NCBI RefSeq assembly: GCF_051020975.1
Contig: NW_027478167.1
Location: 496,001-560,000 of the forward strand
From: Osmia lignaria lignaria
Lineage: Eukaryota > Arthropoda > Insecta > Hymenoptera > Megachilidae
Direction: 5' to 3'
Length of the DNA: 64,000 bases
Part shown: positions 9,964 through 20,907 of the stretch, in pieces
Position numbering within the stretch: position 1 is the first letter of the stretch
Layout: every line of letters starts with the position of its first letter
Translations under genes and position numbers: made by a program
The notes under the pieces: generated by a model
What the model saw: the letters and a program-made list of their open reading frames with translations, nothing else
Databases searched by the model: none
Told to the model about the DNA's origin: nothing

Positions 9964-10593
9964 TTGCAGATTTATCTCAAAGGAAGGGGCCTGACGGACA
10001 TACTTCGAGATATTTCTTCTTCTTGTTGTTCTTCTTCTGCACAGCTAAGCTGGAAGTGGCATTTGCGGCTCGCACTAGTGCAGAGTTATCTCAAAGAAAG
10101 GGGCCACGGTGTTTCTGTATCTCTATTATGTTGGTGCGGCTTCGGAACTTTTAAATATCTCGATATATCTCGAAAACTACGCTTCTGATCAAAAAATATC
10201 ATAAAACAAAACATGTAGGAAACATAATTCTCTACAAAAAAGGTCTCTTAACATTTTGCCATAGCTCGCTTCGTTTCCGAGGTATTTGCAGATTTATCTC
10301 AAGGGAAGGGGCCTGACGGACATACTTCGAGATATTTCTTCTTCTTGTTGTTCTTCTCCTGCACAGCTAAGCTGGAAGTGGCATTTGCGGCTCGCACTAG
10401 TGCAGAGTTATCTCAAAGTAAGGGGCCACGGTGTTTCTGTATCTCTATTATGTTGGTGCGGCTTCGGAACTTTTAAATATCTTGATATATCTCGAGATCT
10501 ACGCATCTGATCAAAAAATATCATAGAACATAGAAAGTTGGAAACTTAATTCTCTACAAAAAAGGTCTCTTAACATTTTGCCATAGCTCGCTT

Positions 10594-10938
10594 CGTTTCC
10601 GAGGTATTTGCAGATTTATCTCAAGGGAAGGGGCCTGACGGACATACTTCGAGATATTTCTTCTTCTTGTTGTTCTTCTTCTGCACAGCTAAGCTGGAAG
10701 TGTCATTTACAGCTCGCAATAGTGCAGAGTTATCTCAAAGAAAGGGGCCACGGTGTTTCTGTACCTCTATTATGTTGGTGCGGCTTCGGAACTTTTAAAT
10801 ATCTTGATATATCTCGAGAACTACGCATCTGATCAAAAAATATTATAGAACCTAAAAAGTAGGAAACTTAATTCTCTACAAAAAAGGTCTCTTAACATTT
10901 TGCCATAGCTCGCTTCGTTTCCGAGATATTAGCAGATT
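10594..10938. repeat. Junction monomer between the two versions of block B
   Basis: Essentially monomer M33 (10608-10929), which has GTCATTTACAGC, GTACCTC and ATTATAGAACC and matches neither edge monomer of the block exactly. The following monomer begins with ATTAGCAG in place of ATTTGCAG at 10927-10934. The two block versions are therefore separated by about one monomer. Confidence 0.7.
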
Positions 10939-11251
10939 TATCTCAAGGGAAGGGGCCTGACGGACATATTTCGAGATATTTCTTCTTCTTGTTGTTCTTC
11001 TTCTGCACAGCTAAGCTGGAAGTGGCATTTGCAGCTCGCAATAGTGCAGAGTTATCTCAAAGAAAGGGGCCACGGAGTTTCTGTATCTCTATTATGTTGG
11101 TACGGCTTCGGAACTTTTAAATATCTTGACATATCTCGAGAACTACGCATCTGATCAAAAAATATCATAGAACATAAAAAGTAGGAAACTTACTCCTCTG
11201 CAAAAAAGGTCTCTTAGCATTTTGCCATAGCTCGCTTCGTTTCCGAGATAT

Positions 11252-11574
11252 TTGCAGATATATCTCAAGGGAAGGGGCCTGACGGACATATTTCGAGATT
11301 TTGTCTTCTTCTTGTTGTTCTTCTTCTGCACAGCTAAGCTGGAAGTGGCATTTGCAGCTCGCAATAGTGCAGAGTTATCTCAAAGAAAGGGGCCACGGTG
11401 TTTCTGTATCTCTATTATGTTGGTGCGGCTTCGGAACTTTTAAATATCTGGATATATCTCGAAAACTACGCTTCTGATCAAAAAATATCATAGAACATAA
11501 ATTATAGGAAACATAATTCTCTACAAAAAATGGCTCTTAACATTTTGCCATAGCTCGCTTCGTTTCCGGGATAT
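11252..11574. repeat. 323-bp monomer (+1), partner of 4167
   Basis: Same GAGATTTTGTC change at 11295-11305. A shared derived state that supports the 7,085-bp duplication. Confidence 0.9.
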
Positions 11575-11896
11575 TTGCAGATTCAGCTCAAAGGAACGGG
11601 CCTGACGGACATATTTCGAGATATTTCTTCTTCTTGTTGTTCTTCTTCTGCACAGCTAAGCTGGAAGTGGCATTTACAGCTCGCAATAGTGCAGAGTTAT
11701 CTCAAAGAAAGGGGCCACGGTGTTTCTGTATCTCCATTATGTTGGTGCGGCTTCGGAACTTTTAAATATCTTGATATATCTCGAGAACTACGCATCTGAT
11801 CAAAAAATATCATAGAACATAAAAAGTAGGAAACTTAATTCTCTATAAATAAGGTCTCTTAATATTTTGCCATAGCTCGCTTCGTTTCCGAGATAT

Positions 11897-12218
11897 TTGC
11901 AGATTTATCACAAGGGAAGGGGCCTGACGGACATATTTCGAGATATTTCTTCTTCTTGTTGTTCTTCTTCTGCACAGCTAAGCTGGAAGTGGCATTTGCG
12001 GCTCGCACTAGTGCAGAGTTATCTCAAAGAAAGGGGCAACGGTGTTTCTGTATCTCTATTATGTTGGTGCGGCTTCGGAACTTTTAAATATCTCGATATA
12101 TCTCGAAAACTACGCTTCTGATCAAAAAATATCATAGAACATAAATTGTAGGAAACATAATTCTCTACAAAAAAGGTCTCTTAACATTTTGGCATAGCTC
12201 GCTTCGTTTCCGAGATAT
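11897..12218. repeat. Extra monomer in block B version 2 (M37)
   Basis: In version 1 a single monomer at 4812 combines a TATCACAAGG start with a CTCCTTC body. In version 2 these occur in two successive monomers: 11897 has TATCACAAGG with CTTCTTC, and 12219 has TATCTCAAGG with CTCCTTC. One monomer was gained here or lost in version 1, with the exchange point between positions equivalent to 4826 and 4866. Confidence 0.8.
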
Positions 12219-12862
12219 TTGCAGATATATCTCAAGGGAAGGGGCCTGACGGACATATTTCGAGATATTTCTCCTTCTTGTTGTTCTTCTTCTGCACAGC
12301 TAAGCTGGAAGTGGCATTTCCAGCTCGCAATAGTGCAGAGTTATCTCAAAGAAAGGGGCCACGGTGTTTCTGTATCTCTATTATGTTGGTGCGGCTTCGG
12401 AACTTTTAAATATCTCAATATATCTCGAAAACTACGCTTCTGATCAAAAAATATCATAGAACGTAAATTGTAGGAAACATAATTCTCTACAAAAAACGTC
12501 TCTTAACATTTTGCCATAGCTCGCTTCGTTTCCGAGATACTTGCAGATTCAGCTCAAAGGAACGGGCCTGACGGACATATTTCGAGATATTTCTTCCTCT
12601 TGTTGTTCTTCTTCTGCACAGCTAAGCTGGAAGTGGCATTTACAGCTCGCAATAGTGCAGAGTTATCTCAAAGAAAGGGGCCACGGTGTTTCTGTATCTC
12701 TATTATGTTGGTGCGGCTTCGGAACTTTTAAATATCTCGATATATCTCGAAAACTACGCATCTGATCAAAAAATATCATAGAACATAAAAAGTAGGAAAC
12801 TTAATTCTCTACAAATAAGGTCTCTTAATATTTTGCCATAGCTCGCTTCGTTTCCGAGATAT

Positions 12863-13182
12863 TTGCAGATTTATCACAAGGGAAGGGGCCTGACGGACAT
12901 ATTTCGAGATATTTCTTCTTCTTGTTGTTCTTCTTCTGCACAGCTAAGCTGGAAGTGGCATTTGCGGGTCGCACTAGTGCAGAGTTATCTCAAAGAAAGG
13001 GGCAACGGTGTTTCTGTATCTATTATGTTGGTGCGGCTTCGGAACTTTTAAATATCTCGATATATCTCGAAAACTACGCTTCTGATCAAAAAATAGCATA
13101 GAACGTAAATTGTAGGAAACATAATTCTCTACAAAAAAGGTCTCTAAACATTTTGCCATAGCTGGCTTCGTTTCCGAGATAT
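12863..13182. repeat. 320-bp monomer (-2), partner of 5456
   Basis: Same TC deletion at about 13016-13026 in block B version 2, and the same AATAGC tail but TTCTGATC. Confidence 0.9.
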
Positions 13183-13504
13183 TTGCAGATATATCTCAAG
13201 GGAAGGGGCCTGACGGACATATTTCGAGATATTTCTTCTTCTTGTTGTTCTTCTTCTGCACAGCTAAGCTGGAAGTGGCATTTGCAGCTCGCAATAGTGC
13301 AGAGTTATCTCAAAGAAAGGGGCCACGGTGTTTCTGTATCTCTATTATGTTGGTGCGGCTTCGGAACTTTTAAATATCTTGATATATCTCGAGAACTACG
13401 CATCTGATCAAAAAATATCATAGAACATAAAAAGTAGGAAACTTAATTCTCTACAAAAAAGGTCTCTTCACATTTTGCCATAGCTCGCTTCGTTTCCGAG
13501 ATAT

Positions 13505-14470
13505 TTGCAGATTTATCTCAAGGGAAGGGGCCTGACGGACATATTTCGAGATATTTCTTCTTCTTGTTGTTCTTCTTCTGCACAGCTAAGCTGGAAGTGG
13601 CATTTGCAGCTCGCAATAGTGCAGAGTTATCTCAAAGAAAGGGGCCACGGTGTTTCTGTATCTCTATTATGTTGGTGCGGCTTCGGAACTTTCAAATATC
13701 TTGATATATCTCGAGAACTACGCGTCTGATCAAAAAATATGATAGAACATAAAAAGTAGCAAACCTAATTCTCTACAAAAAAGGTCTCTTAACATTTTGC
13801 CATAGCCCGCTTCGTTTCCGAGATATTTGTAGATTTATCTCAAGGGAAGGGGCCTGACGGACATGTTTCGAGATATTTCTTCTTCTTGTTGTTCTTCTTC
13901 TGCACAGCTAAGTTGGAAGTGGCATTTGCGGCTCGCACTAGTGCAGAGTTATCTCAAAGAAAGGGGCCACGGTGTTTCTGTATCTCTATTATGTTGGTGC
14001 GGCTTCGGAACTTTTAAATATCTCGATATATCTCGAAAACTACGCTTCTGATCAAAAAATATCATAAAACAAAACATGTAGGAAACATAATTCTCTACAA
14101 AAAAGGTCTCTTAACATTTTGCCATAGCTCGCTTCGTTTCCGAGATATTTGCAGATTTATCTCAAGGGAAGGGGCCTGACCGACATATTTCGAGATATTT
14201 CTTCTTCTTGTTGTTCTTCTTCTGCACAGCTAAGCTGGAAGTGGCATTTGCGGCTCGCACTAGTGCAGAGTTATCTCAAAGAAAGGGGCCACGGTGTTTC
14301 TGTATCTCTATTATGTTGGTGCGGCTTCGGAACTTTTAAATATCTTGATATATCTCGAGAACTACGCATCTGATCAAAAAATATCATAGAACATGAAAAG
14401 TAGGAAACTTAATTCTCTACAAAAAAGGTCTCTTCACATTTAGCCATAGCTCGCTTCGTTTCCGAGATAT
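13505..14470. repeat. Three-monomer module, copy 1 (966 bp)
   Basis: Monomers M42-M44 match 14471-15436 at exactly 966 bp. Order: a monomer ending TTTCAAATATC with a CGCGTCTG tail, a monomer starting TTTGTAGATT with CATGTTTCG, and a monomer with GACCGAC. The same three-monomer order occurs once at 6098-7063. Confidence 0.87.
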
Positions 14471-15436
14471 TTGCAGATTTATCTCAAGGGAAGGGGCCTG
14501 ACGGACATATTTCGAGATATTTCTTCTTCTTGTTGTTCTTCTTCTGCACAGCTAAGCTGGAAGTGGCATTTGCAGCTCGCAATAGTGCAGAGTTATCTCA
14601 AAGAAAGGGGCCACGGTGTTTCTGTATCTCTATTATGTTGGTGCGGCTTCGGAACTTTCAAATATCTTGATATATCTCGAGAACTACGCGTCTGATCAAA
14701 AAATATGATAGAACATAAAAAGTAGCAAACCTAATTCTCTACAAAAAAGGTCTCTTAACATTTTGCCATAGCCCGCTTCGTTTCCGAGATATTTGTAGAT
14801 TTATCTCAAGGGAAGGGGCCTGACGGACATGTTTCGAGATATTTCTTCTTCTTGTTGTTCTTCTTCTGCACAGCTAAGTTGGAAGTGGCATTTGCGGCTC
14901 GCACTAGTGCAGAGTTATCTCAAAGAAAGGGGCCACGGTGTTTCTGTATCTCTATTATGTTGGTGCGGCTTCGGAACTTTTAAATATCTCGATATATCTC
15001 GAAAACTACGCTTCTGATCAAAAAATATCATAAAACAAAACATGTAGGAAACATAATTCTCTACAAAAAAGGTCTCTTAACATTTTGCCATAGCTCGCTT
15101 CGTTTCCGAGATATTTGCAGATTTATCTCAAGGGAAGGGGCCTGACCGACATATTTCGAGATATTTCTTCTTCTTGTTGTTCTTCTTCTGCACAGCTAAG
15201 CTGGAAGTGGCATTTGCGGCTCGCACTAGTGCAGAGTTATCTCAAAGAAAGGGGCCACGGTGTTTCTGTATCTCTATTATGTTGGTGCGGCTTCGGAACT
15301 TTTAAATATCTCGATTTATCTCGAAAACTACGCTTCTGATCAAAAAATATCATAGAACATAAATTGTAGGAAACCTTATTCTCTACAAAAAAGGTCTCTT
15401 AACATTTTGCCATAGCTCGCTTCGTTTCCGAGATAT
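14471..15436. repeat. Three-monomer module, copy 2 (966 bp)
   Basis: Tandem copy of 13505-14470. The tail before it (about 14342-14470) is of the kind seen before copy 1, including TCTCTTCACATTT, so the duplicated segment runs from inside the tail of M41 to inside M44. The junction tail has two extra changes, CATGAAAAG and TTAGCCATAG. Confidence 0.85.
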
Positions 15437-15758
15437 TTGCAGATACATCTCAAGGGAAGGGGCCTGACGGACATATTTCAAGATATTTCTTCTTCTTGTT
15501 GTTCTTCTTCTGCACAGCTAAGCTGGAAGTGGCATTTGCATCTCGCAATAGTGCGGAGTTATCTCAAAGAAAGGGGCCACGGTGTTTCTGTATCTCTATT
15601 ATGTTGGTGCGGCTTCGGAACTTTTAAATATCTCGATATATCTCGAAAACTACGCTTCTGATCAAAAAATATCATAGAACATAAAAAGTAGGAAACTTAA
15701 TTCTCTACAAAAAAGGTTTCTTAACATTTTGCCATAGCTCGCTTGGTTTCCGAGATAT

Positions 15759-16081
15759 TTGCAGATTTATCTCAAGGGAAGGGGCCTGACGGACATACTT
15801 CGAGATATTTCTTCTTCTTGTTGTTCTTCTTCTCCACAGCTAAGTTGGAAGTGGCATTTTCGGCTCGCACTAGTGCAGAGTTATCTCAAAGAAAGGGGCC
15901 ACGGTGTTTCTGTATCTGTATTATGTTGGTGCGGCTTCGGAACTTTTAAATATCTTGATATATCTCGAGAACTACGCATCTGATCAAAAAATATCATAGA
16001 ACATAAAAAGTAGGAAACTTAATTCTCTACAAAAAAGGTCTCTTAACATTTTTGCCATAGCTCGCTTCGTTTCCGAGATAT
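15759..16081. repeat. 323-bp monomer (+1, T5 run)
   Basis: T5 at 16049-16053. Partner of 7386, with a private TTTTCGGCTC in the body. Confidence 0.9.
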
Positions 16082-17691
16082 TTGCAGATTTATCTCAAAG
16101 GAAGGGGCCTGACGGACATACTTCGAGATATTTCTTCTTCTTGTTGTTCTTCTTCTGCACAGCTAAGCTGGAAGTGGCATTTGCGGCTCGCACTAGTGCA
16201 GAGTTATCTCAAAGAAAGGGGCCACGGTGTTTCTGTATCTCTATTATGTTGGTGCGGCTTCGGAACTTTTGAATATCTCGATATATCTCGAAAACTACGC
16301 TTCTGATCAAAAAATATCACAGAACATAAAAAGTAGGAAACATAATTCTCTACAAAAAAGGTCTCTTAACATTTTGCCATAGCTCGCTTCGTTTCCGAGA
16401 TATTTGCAGATATATCTCAAGGGAAGGGGCCTGACGGACATATTTCGAGATATTTCTCCTTCTTGTTGTTCTTCTTCTGCACAGCTAAGCTGGAAGTGGC
16501 ATTTACAGCTCGCAATAGTGCAGAGTTATCTCAAAGAAAGGGGCCACGGTGTTTCTGTATCTCTATTATGTTGGTGCGGCTTCGGAACTTTTAAATATCT
16601 TGATATATCTCGAGAACTACGCATCTGATCAAAAAATATCATAGAACATAAAAAGTAGGACACTTAATTCTCTACAAAAAAGGTCTCTTAACATTTTGCC
16701 ATAGCTCGCTTCGTTTCCGAGATATTTGCAGATTTATCTCAAGGAAAGGGGCCTGACGGACATATTTCGAGATATTTCTTCTTCTTGTTGTTCTTCTTCT
16801 GCACAGCTAAACTGGAAGTGGCATTTCCAGCTCGCAATAGTGCAGAGTTATCTCAAAGAAAGGGGCCACGGTGTTTCTGTATCTCTATTATGTTGGTGCG
16901 GCTTCGGAACTTTTAAATATCTCAATATATCTCGAAAACTACGCTTCTGATCAAAAAATATCATAGAACGTAAATTGTAGGAAACATAATTCTCTACAAA
17001 AAACGTCTCTTAACATTTTGCCATAGGTCGCTTCGTTTCCGAGATACTTGCAGATTCAGCTCACAGGAACGGGCCTGACGGACATATTTCGAGATATTTT
17101 TTCCTCTTGTTGTTCTTCTTCTGCACAGCTAAGCTGGAAGTGGCATTTACAGCTCGCAATAGTGCAGAGTTATCTCAAAGAAAGGGGCCACGGTGTTTCT
17201 GTATCTCTATTATGTTGGTGCGGCTTCGGAACTTTTAAATATCTCGATATATCTCGAAAACTACGCATCTGATCAAAAAATATCATAGAACATAAAAAGT
17301 AGGAAACTTAATTCTCTACAAAAAAGGTCTCTAAACATTTTGCCATAGCTGGCTTCGTTTCCGAGATATTTGCAGATATATCTCAAGGGAAGGGGCCTGA
17401 CGGACATATTTCGAGATATTTCTTCTTCTTGTTGTTCTTCTTCTGCACAGCTAAGCTGGAAGTGGCATTTGCAGCTCGCAATAGTGCAGAGTTATCTCAA
17501 AGAAAGGGGCCACGGTGTTTCTGTATCTCTATTATGTTGGTGCGGCTTCGGAACTTTTAAATATCTTGATATATCTCGAGAACTACGCATCTGATCAAAA
17601 AATATCATAGAACCTAAAAAGTAGGAAACTTAATTCTCTACAAAAAAGGTCTCTTCACATTTTGCCATAGCTCGCTTGGTTTCCGAGATAT

Positions 17692-18014
17692 TTGCAGATT
17701 TATCTCAAGGGAAGGGGCCTGACGGACATACTTCGAGATATTTCTTCTTCTTGTTGTTCTTCTTCTCCACAGCTAAGTTGGAAGTGGCATTTGCGGCTCG
17801 CACTAGTGCAGAGTTATCTCAAAGAAAGGGGCCACGGTGTTTCTGTATCTGTATTATGTTGGTGCGGCTTCGGAACTTTTAAATATCTTGATATATCTCG
17901 AGAACTACGCATCTGATCAAAAAATATCATAGAACATAAAAAGTAGGAAACTTAATTCTCTACAAAAAAGGTCTCTTAACATTTTTGCCATAGCTCGCTT
18001 CGTTTCCGAGATAT
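17692..18014. repeat. 323-bp monomer (+1, T5 run)
   Basis: T5 at 17982-17986. Partner of 9641. Confidence 0.9.
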
Positions 18015-18336
18015 TTGCAGATTTATCTCAAAGGAAGGGGCCTGACGGACATACTTCGAGATATTTCTTCTTCTTGTTGTTCTTCTTCTGCACAGCTAAG
18101 CTGGAAGTGGCATTTGCGGCTCGCACTAGTGCAGAGTTATCTCAAAGAAAGGGGCCACGGTGTTTCTGTATCTCTATTATGTTGGTGCGGCTTCGGAACT
18201 TTTAAATATCTCGATATATCTCGAAAACTACGCTTCTGATCAAAAAATATCACAGAACATAAAAAGTAGGAAACATAATTCTCTACAAAAAAGGTCTCTT
18301 AACATTTTGCCATAGCTCGCTTCGTTTCCGAGATAT

Positions 18337-18658
18337 TTGCAGATACATCTCAAGGGAAGGTGCCTGACGGACATATTTCAAGATATTTCTCCTTCTTGTT
18401 GTTCTTCTTCTGCACAGCTAAGCTGGAAGTGGCATTTGCAGCTCGCAATAGTGCAGAGTTATCTCAAAGAAAGGGGCCACGGTGTTTCTGTATCTCTATT
18501 ATGTTGGTGCGGCTTCGGAACTTTTAAATATCTCGATATATCTCGAAAACTACGCTTCTGATCAAAAAATATCATAAAACAAAACATGTAGGAAACATAA
18601 TTCTCTACAAAAAAGGTCTCTTAACATTTTGCCATAGCTCGCTTCGTTTCCGAGGTAT
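18337..18658. repeat. Extra monomer in block B version 2 (M57)
   Basis: It has GATACATCTC, GGGAAGGTGCC, TTTCAAGAT and CTCCTTC, with the CATAAAACAAAACATG tail that in version 1 belongs to the preceding monomer (9964). Insertion of one whole monomer explains the return of the offset from 8,051 to 8,373 bp. Confidence 0.78.
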
Positions 18659-19303
18659 TTGCAGATTTATCTCAAGGGAAGGGGCCTGACGGACATACTT
18701 CGAGATATTTCTTCTTCTTGTTGTTCTTCTCCTGCACAGCTAAGCTGGAAGTGGCATTTGCGGCTCGCACTAGTGCAGAGTTATCTCAAAGTAAGGGGCC
18801 ACGGTGTTTCTGTATCTCTATTATGTTGGTGCGGCTTCGGAACTTTTAAATATCTTGATATATCTCGAGATCTACGCATCTGATCAAAAAATATCATAGA
18901 ACATAGAAAGTTGGAAACTTAATTCTCTACAAAAAAGGTCTCTTAACATTTTGCCATAGCTCGCTTGGTTTCCGAGATATTTGCAGATGTATCTCAAGGG
19001 AAGGGGCCTGACGGACATATTTCGAGATATTTCTTCTTCTTGTTGTTCTTCTTCTGCACAGCTAAGCTGGCAGTGGCTTTTGCAGCTCGCAATAGTGCAG
19101 AGTTATCTCAAAGAAAGGGGCCACGGTGTTTCTGAATCTCTATTATGTTGGTGCGGCTTCGGAACTTTCAAATATCTTGATATATCTCGAGAACTACGCG
19201 TCTGATCAAAAAATATGATAGAACATAAAAAGTAGCAAACTTAATTCTCTACAAAAAAGGTCTCTTAACATTTTTGCCATAGCTCGCTTCGTTTCCGAGA
19301 TAT
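18659..19303. repeat. Two-monomer module CAAAGTAAG + TGAATCTC, copy 1
   Basis: The first monomer has CTTCTCCTGC, CAAAGTAAGGGG and GAGATCTACG with an ATAGAAAGTTGG tail. The second has GATGTATCTC, GGCAGTGGCTT and TGAATCTC and ends with a T5 run (323 bp). The pair recurs at 19626 and 23163. The first monomer alone is also at 10286. Confidence 0.85.
18981..19303. repeat. 323-bp monomer (+1, T5 run) of another class
   Basis: T5 at 19271-19275, but the body is the TGAATCTC class and the tail is of the CGCGTCTG type. The T5 therefore sits on a different background, implying exchange in the tail or a second slippage. Confidence 0.88.
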
Positions 19304-19625
19304 TTGCAGATTTATCTCAAAGGAAGGGGCCTGACGGACATACTTCGAGATATTTCTTCTTCTTGTTGTTCTTCTTCTGCACAGCTAAACTGGAAGTGGC
19401 ATTTCCAGCTCGCAATAGTGCAGAGTTATCTCAAAGAAAGGGGCCACGGTGTTTCTGTATCTCTATTATGTTGGTGCGGCTTCGGAACTTTTAAATATCT
19501 TGATAGATCTCGAGAACTACGCATCTGATCAAAAAATATCATAGAACATAAAAAGTAGGAAACTTAATTCTCTACAAAAAAGGTCTCTTAACATTTTGCC
19601 ATAGCTCGCTTCGTTTCCGAGGTAT

Positions 19626-20269
19626 TTGCAGATTTATCTCAAGGGAAGGGGCCTGACGGACATACTTCGAGATATTTCTTCTTCTTGTTGTTCTTCTCCT
19701 GCACAGCTAAGCTGGAAGTGGCATTTGCGGCTCGCACTAGTGCAGAGTTATCTCAAAGTAAGTGGCCACGGTGTTTCTGTATCTCTATTATGTTGGTGCG
19801 GCTTCGGAACTTTTAAATATCTTGATATATCTCGAGATCTACGCATCTGATCAAAAAATATCATAGAACATAGAAAGTTGGAAGCTTAATTCTCTACAAA
19901 AAAGGTCTCTTAACATTTTGCCATAGCTCGCTTGGTTTCCGAGATATTTGCAGATGTATCTCAAGGGAAGGGGCCTGACGGACATATTTCGAGATATTTC
20001 TTCTTCTTGTTGTTCTTCTTCTGCACAGCTAAGCTGGCAGTGGCTTTTGCAGCTCGCAATAGTGCAGAGTTATCTCAAAGAAAGGGGCCACGGTGTTTCT
20101 GAATCTCTATTATGTTGGTGCGGCTTCGGAACTTTCAAATATCTTGATATATCTCGAGAACTACGCGTCTGATCAAAAAATATGATAGAACATAAAAAGT
20201 AGCAAACTTAATTCTCTACAAAAAAGGTCTCTTAACATTTTGCCATAGCCCGCTTCGTTTCCGAGATAT
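19626..20269. repeat. Two-monomer module CAAAGTAAG + TGAATCTC, copy 2
   Basis: Offset 967 bp from copy 1, three monomers away. This copy has AAGTAAGTGGCC and GGAAGCTTAA, both shared with 23163-23806 but not with 18659, so it is the closer relative of copy 3. Confidence 0.85.
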
Positions 20270-20585
20270 TTGCAGATTTATCTCAAGGGAAGGGGCCTGA
20301 CGGACATGTTTCGAGATATTTCTTCTTCTTGTTGTTCTTCTTTTGCACAGCTAAGTTGGAAGTGGCATTTGCGGCTCGCACTAGTGCATCTCAAAGAAAG
20401 GGGCCTCGGTGTTTCTGTATCTCTATTATGTTGGTGCGGCTTCGGAACTTTTAAATATCTCGATATATCTCGAAAACTACGCTTCTGATCAAAAAATATC
20501 ATAGAACATAAAAAGTAGGAAACCTAATTCTCTACAAAAAAGGTCTCCTAACATTTTGCCATAGCTCGCTTCGTTTCCGAGATAT
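20270..20585. repeat. 316-bp monomer (-6)
   Basis: GTGCATCTCAAAG at 20385-20397 lacks six bases (GAGTTA) of the usual form. The copy also has CTTTTGCAC and GGGCCTCGG. This is the largest indel in the window, and it removes part of the second internal element. Confidence 0.92.
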
Positions 20586-20907
20586 TTGCAGATACATCTC
20601 AAGGGAAGGGGCCTGACGGACATACTTCGAGATATTTCTTCTTCTTGTTGTTCTTCTTCTGCACAGCTAAGCTGGAAGTGGCATTTGCGGCTCGCACTAG
20701 TGCAGAGTTATCTCAAAGAAAGGGGCCACGGTGTTTCTGTATCTCTATTATGTTGGTGCGGCTTCGGAACTTTTAAATATCTCGATATATCTCGAAAACT
20801 ACGCTTCTGATCAAAAAATATCACAGAACATAAAAAGGAGGAAACATAATTCTCTACAAAAAAGGTCTCTTAACATTTTGCCATAGCTCGCTTCGTTTCC
20901 GAGATAT

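Larger units (their letters stand above)
3854..10593. repeat. Long block B, version 1 (6.74 kb, M12-M32)
   Basis: Collinear with 10939-18966. Diagnostic sites shared in order are CACGGAGTTTCTG, GAGATTTTGTC (a +1 copy), GATTCAGCTC, TATCACAAGG, GTATCTATT (a -2 copy), TTTGTAGATT, GACCGAC, CTCCACAGC with a T5 run, TTTTGAATATC, GGCAACGG, and CAAAGTAAGGGG with GAGATCTACG. Offsets relative to version 2 are 7,085, then 7,407, 8,373, 8,051 and 8,373 bp, so the differences are whole monomers. Version 1 lacks one monomer equivalent near 4826-4866, lacks a 3-monomer duplication, has one monomer (8997-9318) missing from version 2, and lacks one near 10280. Confidence 0.88.
10939..18966. repeat. Long block B, version 2 (8.03 kb, M34-M58)
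   Basis: Second version of 3854-10593, longer by 1,288 bp, exactly four monomers. The balance is +1 (monomer at 11897), +3 (triplet at 14471), -1 (equivalent of 8997 missing at about 17321) and +1 (monomer at 18337). Scattered single substitutions separate the two versions, such as CTCGATTTATC at 15312 and ATAGGTCGC at 17025. Confidence 0.88.
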
